Shown here: positions 16,091 through 23,834 of the stretch, in pieces
How positions within the stretch are numbered: the first letter of the stretch is position 1
How the letters are laid out: each line of letters begins with the position of its first letter
Origin: Methylomicrobium sp035916875
Lineage (GTDB): Bacteria > Pseudomonadota > Gammaproteobacteria > Methylococcales > Methylomonadaceae
Assembly: GCF_035916875.1 (NCBI RefSeq)
Contig: NZ_JAXUHN010000071.1
Span: 1-64,000 of the forward strand
Reading direction: 5' to 3'
DNA: 64,000 bases
Translations under genes and position numbers: made by a program
Notes under the pieces: generated by a model
Told to the model about the DNA's origin: nothing
The model's input: only the letters and a program-made list of their open reading frames with translations
Database searches by the model: none

Positions 16091-17047
16091 TCAATAATTC
16101 ACCTTGAAGGTCGGACTGTCCTCCGGCCGAGTCTTGCGGTGATCGTAAATCCGCGTCGTGGCAATGTTGGCGTGTCCTAGCCATTCCTGCACCTTGGCGA
16201 TGTCGGCTTGATGGTCGAGCGCATTGGTCGCCGCGGTGGCTCGGAGTGAGTGTGCACCTATCGTAAAACCCAGCTCGCTGGAATAAGCGCGCACGAGCTT
16301 ATAGATGCCGTCGGGGGTGATCGCCTTAGCCCCTCCGCCTTTCGTGTTGTTGCTGACCGGCCGAAACAGCGCGCCGGCTTCCTCGCTGCCGTGTCCGGCT
16401 AACTCCAGATAATCATGAATGAGGCCGCCGGCGGCCGGGTGCAACGGCACATAGCGGGTCTTGCCGCCTTTGCCGGCCACTTTCAGGTGCGGCACCCCAC
16501 GTCGTTCCTGCTTGAAATCCTTCACCTTCAGCTTGCACAATTCCTCGCGCCGCAGTGCGTGATAGAGCAGGGTGGCCAGGATCGCCTTGTCGCGCAGGGT
16601 GCGCAGCGTCGCCCCGCTCGGCGCATCCAGCAATTTCCGCGCCTGATGATCGCCCAAGGCCGGGGTCCGGCCTTCGAGACTGTCATTCTTTGGCCGCTTG
16701 ACGCCCTTGACCGGATTATGGGTGACGGCGTTTTTCTCGCACAGATAATCGAACAACGACGCCAACGCGGAAAGCCGGTGGCGGATCGTGCTGCCGTTGC
16801 GCTCGCGCCGCACCAGGTCGTCACGCCAGGCAATCACGTGCGCCCGGGTCACGCGGCGAAATTCGTCCGCTTGCTGGATGCCGGTAAATTGCATGAAGTC
16901 CTTGATCGCGTTTTCGTAGGCGCGTCGGGTCGCTTTGTTGGTCAGGTTGGCGAACCATTCGACTTCGGGCGGCACCTCGCTCAGGCGCAAAAAGTCCTCG
17001 GCGGTCAGCAGCCGGGTTTGCGCTGGGATCGTTTGAAGGTCGGTCAT
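16091..17047 (-). CDS. Tyrosine recombinase/integrase
   Basis: A 318-residue recombinase from ATG 17047 (GAGGTG upstream). It has an N-terminal SAM-like core-binding domain (about 25-115) and a C-terminal catalytic domain with Arg in ALRREEL (about 166), HSLR (His266, Arg269), His292 in WLGHANIATT, and Tyr301. All catalytic residues are present, so it is probably active. It lies next to a PIN/RHH toxin-antitoxin pair and the Tn3-like inverted repeats, an arrangement seen in Tn3-family transposons with tyrosine resolvases. It could also be an integron- or ICE-like integrase. Confidence 0.88.
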   Translation of the reverse strand: MTDLQTIPAQTRLLTAEDFLRLSEVPPEVEWFANLTNKATRRAYENAIKDFMQFTGIQQADEFRRVTRAHVIAWRDDLVRRERNGSTIRHRLSALASLFDYLCEKNAVTHNPVKGVKRPKNDSLEGRTPALGDHQARKLLDAPSGATLRTLRDKAILATLLYHALRREELCKLKVKDFKQERRGVPHLKVAGKGGKTRYVPLHPAAGGLIHDYLELAGHGSEEAGALFRPVSNNTKGGGAKAITPDGIYKLVRAYSSELGFTIGAHSLRATAATNALDHQADIAKVQEWLGHANIATTRIYDHRKTRPEDSPTFKVNY

Positions 17048-17084
17048 GTTTTCACCTCGCGCCAAGCGGAGATTGAGGGGGGGG

Positions 17085-17503
17085 TCATGGCAACAGCCGT
17101 GTCAGCGTGATGAAGTCGCGCACGGACACAATCTTCGTGCCTTCGTAACGTGCCAGCGCGAGCAGGTGCGGTTTATCGCCGGTGACCGGTAATCCGCTGC
17201 ACCGCCGAACGCGATGGACAGCACATCATTGTCGTCAGGATCGGGCGACACCTCCACCGGCGGCAGGCTATCAATCAAAACGGCAAGCTCGCGCAAATGA
17301 TTGATCAGACGCCCGGCCAATGACGGCTTCAGGCGCGCGCTGATTTTGGGATAGCGGGTGACGCGCATCAACTCTTCCAGCTGCAGGTCGGCCGTCAACA
17401 GGTCGAAGCGCCCACGCCGCCACTGGGTGATCAGTTGGGCAGGCAGGGACGTTTCGATCAGCAAGGCGCTGATCAGGACATTTGTGTCCAGCACCACCCG
17501 CAT
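17085..17503 (-). pseudogene. PIN-domain toxin, frameshifted
   Basis: The N-terminal PIN ribonuclease domain is intact: MRVVLDTNVLISALL with the first Asp, then acidic SPDPDDNDVLSIAF. After ADY the frame is lost by one missing base near 17193. The expected C-terminal sequence (VTGDKPHLLALARYEG, IVSVRDFITL) continues in another frame to TGA at 17085-17087. The fourth acidic position (VTGD) is out of frame, so the toxin is probably dead, or this is an assembly error. Antitoxin and toxin are coupled with 1 bp between them. Confidence 0.75.
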
Positions 17504-17504
17504 A

Positions 17505-17792
17505 TCAGGATTCTGGCTTCGGCGGGCTGGCGATCGCTTGGCGATGCTCGTGCCGGACCGCTTCGGTGGCTTCGTCAATCAGGTCCTGCAGCGCCTCAGG
17601 GTCGAGATCGCTAAACGCGGCGCGCGTCTCGCTCAGCGTTTGCTCGAAGACCCGCCACCGCACGGCGTCCTCAATGAATTTGGACAGATCGCCTTTTTTC
17701 ATACCGCGCTGGGCGAGCAAACTGCGCACCGCGATGTCGGTGTCTTTCGAGACCTTGACTGTCCAGCGCGTGGTGTTGTCGGGGGTGGCCAT
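17505..17792 (-). CDS. Ribbon-helix-helix antitoxin of the PIN toxin
   Basis: A 95-residue protein with WTVKVSKDTDIAVRSLL (RHH strand and helix) and KKGDLSKFIEDAVRWRVFEQ (second helix), followed by an acidic tail. It directly precedes the PIN gene, the standard order for this COG1569-type pair. ATG 17792 was chosen over 17807 because the fold begins soon after it. Confidence 0.75.
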   Translation of the reverse strand: MATPDNTTRWTVKVSKDTDIAVRSLLAQRGMKKGDLSKFIEDAVRWRVFEQTLSETRAAFSDLDPEALQDLIDEATEAVRHEHRQAIASPPKPES

Positions 17793-17820
17793 CGGCTGCC
17801 TCTTCAATAAGTGTCTATAC

Positions 17821-17852
17821 GTTTAGCTGTTTAGCTGTTTAGCTGTTTAGTA
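17821..17852. repeat. Four tandem 8-bp repeats (GTTTAGCT)
   Basis: GTTTAGCT occurs three times head to tail, followed by GTTTAGTA, directly upstream of the RHH antitoxin. Such tandem 8-mers are probable operator half-sites for antitoxin autorepression. They resemble a KorA half-site but lack its dyad. Confidence 0.6.
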
Positions 17853-17961
17853 ACATAGCATGCTATGCCGCTAAATGCGAGGGTTTTTTGGGCCACCTTT
17901 AACTCTTGATAAAATCCATTATCAAGAGTTCAAAGGCGGGGAAGGGGGCTGTAAATGTAAT

Positions 17962-18071
17962 TTTCTACATTAGTTGGCGTATCTTTTTTGGCATTATTTG
18001 GCGCATGAGGGGCCAGACATAGAAAACGGAAAAATTGTACGTTGAAGGATCAATCAATGGGTCAGGTTGAA
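17962..18071 (+). repeat. Left ~110-bp inverted repeat (IR-A) with Tn3-like end
   Basis: This matches the reverse complement of 19911-20019 almost perfectly. The inner 39 bp (18009-18047) begin GGGGCC, contain AGAAAACGGAAAAATTGTACG and closely resemble the 38-bp ends of Tn21/Tn501-type Tn3-family elements. The outer 47 bp hold three imperfect TTGGC-centred repeats. Confidence 0.75.
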
Positions 18072-18448
18072 GCGATAGATGGGGTAAAACGAGCAGTTGT
18101 TCTATGAACCACCATTTAAACCCTGTCGGAAAACGTCGTGAGGCATGTTTCCGCCTGCCGCAGCAATCCTACACAGTTTATCGCACTCGAAAGAGTGCCT
18201 AACTTATCCGCGCAAACTGGGCGCCTCGGAAAAAACTGTATTACGACAGCCCAAAAACCATTCTTGCAGGGTCAAAACAGACGCCAAATGGCGGCAGATG
18301 ACACGACTGCTCGTTCTACCCCTAGTAGACATGATTTTTTAGTACAATTTTTATGCCTATAAACTTGTGATATTTTAGACACTTACGATATATTGCAACT
18401 TACTTTTAATGCTAAACGTACGTTTTCGTACTATTGGACTTCAGACCC

Positions 18449-18913
18449 CTATAACTCCCTGCCATCCTGAAACGGTTCACGACATCCGTGCGCAGGAACT
18501 GGGCCATTAATGATTTTGCTAACAGCAGATTGGCTGACGCCATATTGCTTGGCCAGTTGAGCTTGTGTATACCTGCCAGCATGGTATAGGTGAAAAATCT
18601 CGCGACGACATTGCTCTGAGAGATTCTTGCCATAACTAACGTTGGCCAATTCAATCAACGAACTCAGATGTAGGCGATGGGCATTCAAGTTTGCGGTGTC
18701 TTGATTGAGCCTCCAGAGTAACTGAGCATACTCGTTGCACTGGTCGGGCGTGCTCAATCCTTGCCCGAGGTAAACAAGGCGACTATGGAGAGTCGCTATA
18801 TGGTTCTCAAGCTCATTGATGAATTGATGGAGCCTAGCAATTTCATGGCGTCGGTTTTGTTGTTCGATTTGGATATAGGCCGGAGACTGTAGTTGTTGAT
18901 CAAACTTACTCAT
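18449..18913 (-). CDS. Coiled-coil protein with C-terminal helix-turn-helix
   Basis: A 154-residue frame from ATG 18913 (the frame is open to 18955). The first 60 residues are a Gln/Asn-rich helical region with heptad character. The C-terminal part YTQAQLAKQYGVSQSAVSKIING is a clear helix-turn-helix of the resolvase/Hin or XRE type. It lacks any recombinase catalytic domain. It is enclosed by the long inverted repeats and may regulate or specify that element. Confidence 0.6.
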   Translation of the reverse strand: MSKFDQQLQSPAYIQIEQQNRRHEIARLHQFINELENHIATLHSRLVYLGQGLSTPDQCNEYAQLLWRLNQDTANLNAHRLHLSSLIELANVSYGKNLSEQCRREIFHLYHAGRYTQAQLAKQYGVSQSAVSKIINGPVPAHGCREPFQDGREL

Positions 18914-19096
18914 AGGGGTACGGTAAGAATTCCTGCGTAAATGAGTAAAAAACATCGCCAGAAAAGCAAAATCGAGGCATTGAACCTTTTTTTGATTTTC
19001 TCAATGAGTTTTCTTATGCTTTTCTCGCGTCAAATTGGCTGATTTTTGACTGCAAGAAAAACGAGCGTTTATCTTGCAGTCAGTATTCCTTCCTCT

Positions 19097-19276
19097 TTAC
19101 GGCTCAATCGTAATACTTGTGTACGCTTGGTTCAGCACATCTGCATGGCGCTGGCCGTTGCTGTCATGAAAGATCAGTCCTTTCTCATCTGAGCCTAAAA
19201 ATTTGTAGCTTTCACTAGACCCATCCTGCCTACTAATCTTAACGGTTGCGCCAAGTGGAATTGTTACTATTGCCAT
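19097..19276 (-). CDS. Small hypothetical protein (59 aa)
   Basis: A 59-residue beta-rich protein starting MAIVTIPLGATVKISRQDGS. AGGA lies about 8 bases before ATG 19276. It is inside the inverted-repeat element on the same strand as its two neighbours. Family unknown. Confidence 0.55.
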   Translation of the reverse strand: MAIVTIPLGATVKISRQDGSSESYKFLGSDEKGLIFHDSNGQRHADVLNQAYTSITIEP

Positions 19277-19368
19277 CGGTTTTTCCTATTTTCTTAACTG
19301 ACAACCGGCCAGCACGGAATTCTACAAAAGTATGATACTCATTTACGAAGGAATCCTTACGATTTCCC

Positions 19369-19737
19369 TCATATTTCTTGTTGAGACAGCTTTTTTGATT
19401 TCCTTGTCGCAGTGGTTGTATTTTCATCATCGGCTGAGCGTTGTTCCCGGATAAGGGCACCTGATTGCTTTTTTGTATATGCTGATCGTGTTTTGTTTGC
19501 TTTGTAAAACTTGGCAACTGAAATCATGTCATCAGCTGTGAAGTCGAGAGGCTCATCTGGGTTGTTTTTTTTGCTGTTCAACGTTAACTGAAGTGCAAGG
19601 ACTTCAGGTGCAACATTGTTATTCAAGGTTGAGTGAACTCTTTTGGCTGCATGGCCAGTCCGTGAGGTCTGATCTGAGGTGAGGCTCTCAAAGAGGTCAA
19701 CAGCGCCGTCAGTTATTTTATTGATATCGTCATTCAT
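19369..19737 (-). CDS. Hypothetical protein in inverted-repeat element
   Basis: A 122-residue frame from ATG 19737 (GGAAAG upstream). The frame extends to 19806 and would then add a hydrophobic N-terminal segment (IVIIGIIVYSFYFLSSIG), so a membrane-anchored form is possible. The rest is hydrophilic and ends in a Lys/Ser-rich tail. No recognised domain. Confidence 0.5.
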   Translation of the reverse strand: MNDDINKITDGAVDLFESLTSDQTSRTGHAAKRVHSTLNNNVAPEVLALQLTLNSKKNNPDEPLDFTADDMISVAKFYKANKTRSAYTKKQSGALIREQRSADDENTTTATRKSKKLSQQEI

Positions 19738-19910
19738 TGTCGTCTTTCCGATGGAAGATAAAAAATAAAAAGAATATACAATAATTCCAATTATTACAAT
19801 AGTCAAAGTAAACTATACCTCAACTTGGCGTCAGACCGACTAAGCAAAAAAAAAGTCAGTTTGGGGGCGATTTAAGTATTTCCTGATAGCTGTAGCGCGG
19901 CGTCTATGGT

Positions 19911-20019
19911 TTCAACCTGACCCATTGATTGATCCTTCAACGTACAATTTTTCCGTTTTCTGTTTCTGGCCCCTATGCGCCAAATAATGCCAAAAAAGAT
20001 ACGCCAACTAATGTAGAAA
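19911..20019 (-). repeat. Right ~109-bp inverted repeat (IR-B) with Tn3-like end
   Basis: The reverse complement of IR-A; its Tn3-like inner end is 19935-19973 with CCCC outward. No direct target duplication is visible next to the GGGG ends, because the flanks are themselves part of the inverted repeat. The enclosed segment has no transposase gene. Confidence 0.75.
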
Positions 20020-20084
20020 GTTACAGATTGGCATGCCTCGAACAACCTTCTATTACTACACCAAAAACAAGAAAGCCGAATCCT

Positions 20085-20189
20085 GATGCGCCAAATAATT
20101 CCAAAAATCTACGCCATATAATTTATAAAATTACAAATTTTCTACATTATTTGGCGCATAGGGGCCAGAAACAGAAAACGGAAAAATTG
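20085..20189. repeat. Third, solitary copy of the repeat plus a degenerate fragment
   Basis: Positions 20139-20189 repeat the outer and inner parts of IR-A in the same orientation, then diverge after GAAAAATTG. Positions 20085-20130 are a diverged copy of the outer half in the opposite orientation. This looks like the end of a second, related element. Confidence 0.65.
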
Positions 20190-20282
20190 ATAAGTAACAC
20201 GATGGGGCCGCGTGAAAGTCATTCTCATTCTCGTGAATTATTATTGGCGGTTCGGGCAAAGCCGGCTACAATGCCAAAAAGA

Positions 20283-20297
20283 GAACAAATAGAGAAC
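20283..20297 (+). promoter_or_regulatory. LexA-like direct repeat GAAC-N7-GAAC
   Basis: GAACAAATAGAGAAC equals GTTC-N7-GTTC on the other strand, the alphaproteobacterial-type LexA box. It lies 15 bp before umuD, the right place for SOS control. The gammaproteobacterial CTGT-N8-ACAG box is not seen. Confidence 0.45.
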
Positions 20298-20311
20298 TGG
20301 ATTTTCTGCCG

Positions 20312-20761
20312 ATGATACCCACATCCCTTGCCCCTACGGTCTTGACCGACCCCCAGCCCTTCACCCGTCTGCGGCGGTGGCGACTGCCCTTGTTTACCGG
20401 CAAGGTGTCCGCGGGCTTTCCGTCGCCGGCCGACGATTATATCGAGCGAAGCTTGGATTTGAACGAGTTGTTGATTCAACATCCGGCCGCCACGTTTTTT
20501 GCCCGCGCGCAAGGTGTCTCGATAATCGCCGCCGGGATTTACCCGAACGATATTCTGGTGATAGACCGCTCGGTCGAGCCGGTAGCGGGCAAAATTGTGA
20601 TCTGCGCCTTGAACGGCGAATTGACCGTCAAGCGTCTGGCTCGCAACGGTGACCATTGGAAGCTGAAAGCCGAAAATCCGGAGTATCCTGATATTCCGCT
20701 CCATGACGAGTTGGAGATGGTGATCTGGGGTGTCGTAACGAACGTGATCCATTCTGTCTGA
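20312..20761 (+). CDS. umuD: UmuD-like translesion polymerase V accessory protease
   Basis: A 149-residue S24 peptidase-family protein. The autocleavage site lies in VSAGFPSPADDY (Ala-Gly). The serine region reads AQGVSIIAAGI in place of the usual GDSM but keeps Ser. The catalytic Lys is in ELTVKRLAR. The cleaved form would partner UmuC in DNA-polymerase V. Its TGA overlaps the umuC ATG (TGATG). Its own function looks preserved even though umuC is interrupted. Confidence 0.85.
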   Translation: MIPTSLAPTVLTDPQPFTRLRRWRLPLFTGKVSAGFPSPADDYIERSLDLNELLIQHPAATFFARAQGVSIIAAGIYPNDILVIDRSVEPVAGKIVICALNGELTVKRLARNGDHWKLKAENPEYPDIPLHDELEMVIWGVVTNVIHSV

Positions 20762-22041
20762 TGCCACCTCTCATCGCCCTCGCAGATTGCAACAACTTTT
20801 ATGTGAGTTGTGAGCGGGTGTTCTGACCGGATCTGATCGGCAAGCCGGTTGCCGTGCTCAGCAACGGCGACGGCATTTTTGTCGCCCGCAGTCAGGAGGT
20901 GAAAGAGCTAGGGATAAAAATGGGTACGCCGGTTTTTCAGGTGCAGCACCTGATTGAGCGGCACAAAATTCACCTGTTTTCTTCGAATTACGCCTTATAT
21001 GCCGAATTTTCTGCCAGGGTAATGTCTTTGCTCGAAGAGTTTGCCCCGAGCGTGGAGGTGTATTCGATCGACGAAGCCTTCCTCGACCTGACAGGACTCT
21101 GCGAGCAAGACCCGATCGCCTACGGCCAGCGGATCAAGAAGACCGTTTTTAGATCGACCGGTATCCCGGTCTGCGTCGGCATGGGATCCACGAAAACCTT
21201 GGCCAAACTGGCGAACTTCGCGGCGAAGAAATGGAAACAAACCGGTGGGGTATTGGACATATCAGACCCGGGGCGCCGGGAAAAGCTGATGCGCATCGTG
21301 CCAGTCGGCGAGGTGTGGGGCATCGGCTCGCGCACAGCCACGAGACTAAATCAGCTTGGCATTGCGACTGTCTGGGATTTGTCCAACCAGCCGGTGGACC
21401 GGATCCGCGATCAGTTCAATGTCGTCGTCGCCCGCACGGTAATGGAGTTGAACGGGATTCCCTGCCTGGAATTGGAAGAGATTGCGCCGGACAAGCAGCA
21501 GATCGTCTGCTCGCGCAGTTTTAGCCACCGCCTCATAACTTATAAAGAAGTGGCTGAAGCCATGGCAGCCTTTTGCAGCCGCGCCGCCGAAAAGCTAAGA
21601 GCCCAGAATTCAGTGACCGGCTACATCACCATTTTCCTCCGGACCAACCTGTTCAACCCGAAAGAACCGCACTATCAGCGGGCGGCGAGCGCAAGACTCC
21701 TTGCCGCCACCCAAGATACTCGCGTAATCATCGGCGTGGCCAACCGTTTATTAAAGGAGGTCTTCAGGGCAGGTTACCACTACCAGAAATGCGGCGTGCA
21801 GTTAAGCCATATTCAACCAACCACATGTCCCGGCCAGATGGATCTATTCGAGAGGGAGGCGTTCGCTCATACAGAGAGTGAAAAGCTAATGCAGACCGTG
21901 GACCGGATCAACCGACGCTTTCCCAAAGGCATTGGGATAGCAGCCGCCGGTTTTCGGCAAGACTGGCAGCCCAAGGCAGAGCGGATTTCAAAGCGCTATA
22001 CCACGGATTGGCGAGAATTGGTTATCGTCAAAGCGAATTGA
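20761..22041 (+). pseudogene. umuC: umuC with in-frame stop at codon 22
   Basis: Translation from ATG 20761 gives PPLIALADCNNFYVSCERVF, a normal UmuC N-terminus, then TGA at 20824-20826, then continues in frame for about 400 residues (PDLIGKPVAVLSNGDG, YSIDEAFLDLTG). The one-base change CGA to TGA would explain it. Reinitiation downstream would lack the first catalytic Asp (LADCN). The total of 426 codons matches normal UmuC. It is probably inactive unless the stop is read through or is a sequencing error. Confidence 0.85.
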
Positions 22042-22056
22042 CCGCTAGCCACGCTG

Positions 22057-22228
22057 TCAGGCCCTGATTTCCTTCTTGCTTATCTGTTCTTCCTCGATCC
22101 GCTTTTGAATGCTATGGGCGTGTTCGCCGTTGAAAAGATCAATGGCAAAATCGAGATCGATAATTTTCTTGGCGAGCAGGTCGCACAGCCCGGTCCGCAT
22201 TGCCACCAGCTTGATAAAGGTTTCGTCC
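22057..22228 (-). pseudogene. C-terminal fragment of an unknown gene
   Basis: A coding-like frame (DETFIKLVAMRTGLCDLL, then FNGEHAHSIQKRIEEEQ) ends at 22057 and is cut upstream by a stop at 22228-22230. An internal ATG at 22200 would give 47 residues. Codon use resembles umuDC. The sequence becomes AT-rich immediately beyond, so 22228 marks a recombination junction. Confidence 0.45.
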
Positions 22229-22450
22229 TACAAGTTTTACCAGATCTAAATGATTTTATAAACTAGCAATTCGATTTATTCGACTTCTATTAAAATTTTA
22301 GATGCTGTAGAATCGTCCCAACCGGTATTATATATCCGGTACATAGCGTTAAATAAACCAAACTAGATTTAAGACCATATTAATATTATGGCGTAGCTAG
22401 TACAGTGCCATTGGAATTTAATCATGCAACTCGTTAAAAAGGTAATAAAG

Positions 22451-22771
22451 ATGAGCAATCGATTCTCGTTAGCAATTTTATTAGTTTTTTTTACTTGCTC
22501 GGTATTTGCGACTAGTGATGGAGAATTTTCATCAGCATCGAGCCCAGTCAACATTAACACAGAATTAAAGGCCAAAACTCAAACTAACACCCTCAAAGTA
22601 TCCCATACTGCAGGAATTATTGCAGCATCAGATCCCATAGAGAAGTCATCCTGTAGCGAGCCAAATTCTTGTTGTTGCAAACCAGGCTCAGGCTCTTATG
22701 GTTATTGCACTACGAGATCTGAATGCGATCAAATTGGCGGTGTCTGCGGCTCCGGATTGTGCGGGCAATAG
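22451..22771 (+). CDS. Secreted cysteine-rich peptide precursor
   Basis: A 106-residue protein from ATG 22451 with AAGG 9 bases upstream. Residues 1-22 are a classic signal peptide (FSLAILLVFFTCSVFA). A Ser/Thr-rich spacer of about 45 residues follows. The last 40 residues contain eight cysteines including a CCC triad, with Gly/Ser spacers and no obvious metal-site pattern. This layout resembles precursors of disulphide-rich secreted peptides. Function is unknown; a toxin, bacteriocin-like peptide or surface protein are all possible. A strong terminator follows. Confidence 0.65.
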   Translation: MSNRFSLAILLVFFTCSVFATSDGEFSSASSPVNINTELKAKTQTNTLKVSHTAGIIAASDPIEKSSCSEPNSCCCKPGSGSYGYCTTRSECDQIGGVCGSGLCGQ

Positions 22772-22801
22772 ATAGGTTCCTGTGGTGCATTTCTGTCCCT
22801 G

Positions 22802-22832
22802 CCGTGGAATTTCGCAAAATTCCACGGTTTTT
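22802..22832 (+). terminator. Intrinsic terminator
   Basis: An 11-bp perfect stem (CCGTGGAATTT / AAATTCCACGG) with a 4-nt loop is followed by TTTTT. It ends the cysteine-rich peptide transcript. Confidence 0.85.
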
Positions 22833-23018
22833 ATCGATCGCGACTGCGACTTTTGATCTAACCTCAACAGTTTGTCTGCTTTTCCATTTGGCGATGTACG
22901 TCCCGTTTCCTGGCCTGTTTTGTTCCGAATCGAGGCGTGATACGGAATTGTCGGTCGTACATGCAAAAGCCTCCCAAGATGTGAGTTTCTCTAAGCAAAA
23001 GGGCTCATATATTCCCTA

Positions 23019-23528
23019 TTATTTAATCCACGAAACCCTATCAACTTCCCATTTAACCGTACAACCATCGAGCACACCGCACGAGCCCCATCTCAAGCGA
23101 GCTCTTCCACCATGACCAAGAGCGTAATACTGGCGATCAAACAATTTCCCATTTTGATAGATAAGTACTTCAACAGACACCTCTGCACCACACGATGAAA
23201 TTATCCAGGGAGGCGGGGCATATTCCACAACCTGCGAAATGCAGGACTTGTCAGGAGAAGGCCTTTTCTCAGTTTGGCTTATCGCTGATCCATTTCCAGA
23301 AGTCTGTGGGGCGCGATAAGCCTGTGGCGATTGTTTAATTCTTCCGCGAGAAGGTGCTTTGATTCTGTCAGACAAATCTTTACCTTGTAGCTCTGGGCTC
23401 GTGTACATATCTGTATCTCGTGGAGGAGGTATAAGCTGACTATCTGTACTTTGAGCTTGAGCGCTTGAAATTAATATGATTAGAGAAGCGGAAACGCTTG
23501 CCAACAAGGTATAAAATTTCATATCCAT
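23019..23528 (-). CDS. Exported hypothetical protein with C-terminal Cys domain
   Basis: A 169-residue protein. The signal peptide (about 1-25) ends in SSAQAQ. A Pro/Ser-rich linker spans about 30-90, then a compact domain of about 75 residues with cysteines at KSCISQ, SSCGAEV, GSCGVLDGC and a repeated Trp/Val pattern. It converges with the secreted peptide gene. No family recognised; an inhibitor- or entry-exclusion-like periplasmic role is only a guess. Confidence 0.55.
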   Translation of the reverse strand: MDMKFYTLLASVSASLIILISSAQAQSTDSQLIPPPRDTDMYTSPELQGKDLSDRIKAPSRGRIKQSPQAYRAPQTSGNGSAISQTEKRPSPDKSCISQVVEYAPPPWIISSCGAEVSVEVLIYQNGKLFDRQYYALGHGGRARLRWGSCGVLDGCTVKWEVDRVSWIK

Positions 23529-23710
23529 AATCTTACCAGAGTAAAATTCTCAAGGTGAATTAGTCCAACCAGAACAATAGCATTGTTCTCGGTTTTGGCA
23601 TTAAATTACAATCCGAGCCCAATGGGAGGGAAGAGCACGGTTTTTGGGTGTGCGGAACCATCATAAATTATTACTACACTTTATGTTGGGTTCTGTTTAG
23701 TAGGCGGTCT

Positions 23711-23730
23711 GGCAGGCAAAGACGCCTGCC
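23711..23730. repeat. GC-rich hairpin downstream of traC
   Basis: GGCAGGC and GCCTGCC form 7-bp arms with a 6-nt loop about 105 bp beyond the traC stop. No T-run follows. It is the only notable structure in the 305-bp gap 23530-23834, apart from a short CCCATATATGGG palindrome near 23807. Confidence 0.35.
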
Positions 23731-23834
23731 CTAAACGTTTGGCATAATCTCATACTCTTACTATAGCTTGTCAACAATTGTGTGCAAAACTTTTCCCAAC
23801 TAACCCTCCCATATATGGGGGAATAATCTCTTTC

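Noticed and set aside
16415..17110. 231-codon antisense frame over the integrase
   Set aside because: Antisense of a gene with full catalytic motifs; no ribosome site.
17821..17852. GTTTAGCT tandem repeats as KorA operators
   Set aside because: Only half-sites in tandem, outside the backbone; the dyad GTTTAGCTAAAC is not formed. Kept as antitoxin-type repeats.
18138..18362. Two overlapping plus-strand frames inside the inverted-repeat element
   Set aside because: No ribosome site, low-complexity translation; I see no gene in 18072-18448.
17962..20189. CRISPR array from the repeated sequences
   Set aside because: Repeats are long and inverted with gene-sized spacing, not short direct repeats with spacers. 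No CRISPR array or tRNA/rRNA gene was recognised in the window.
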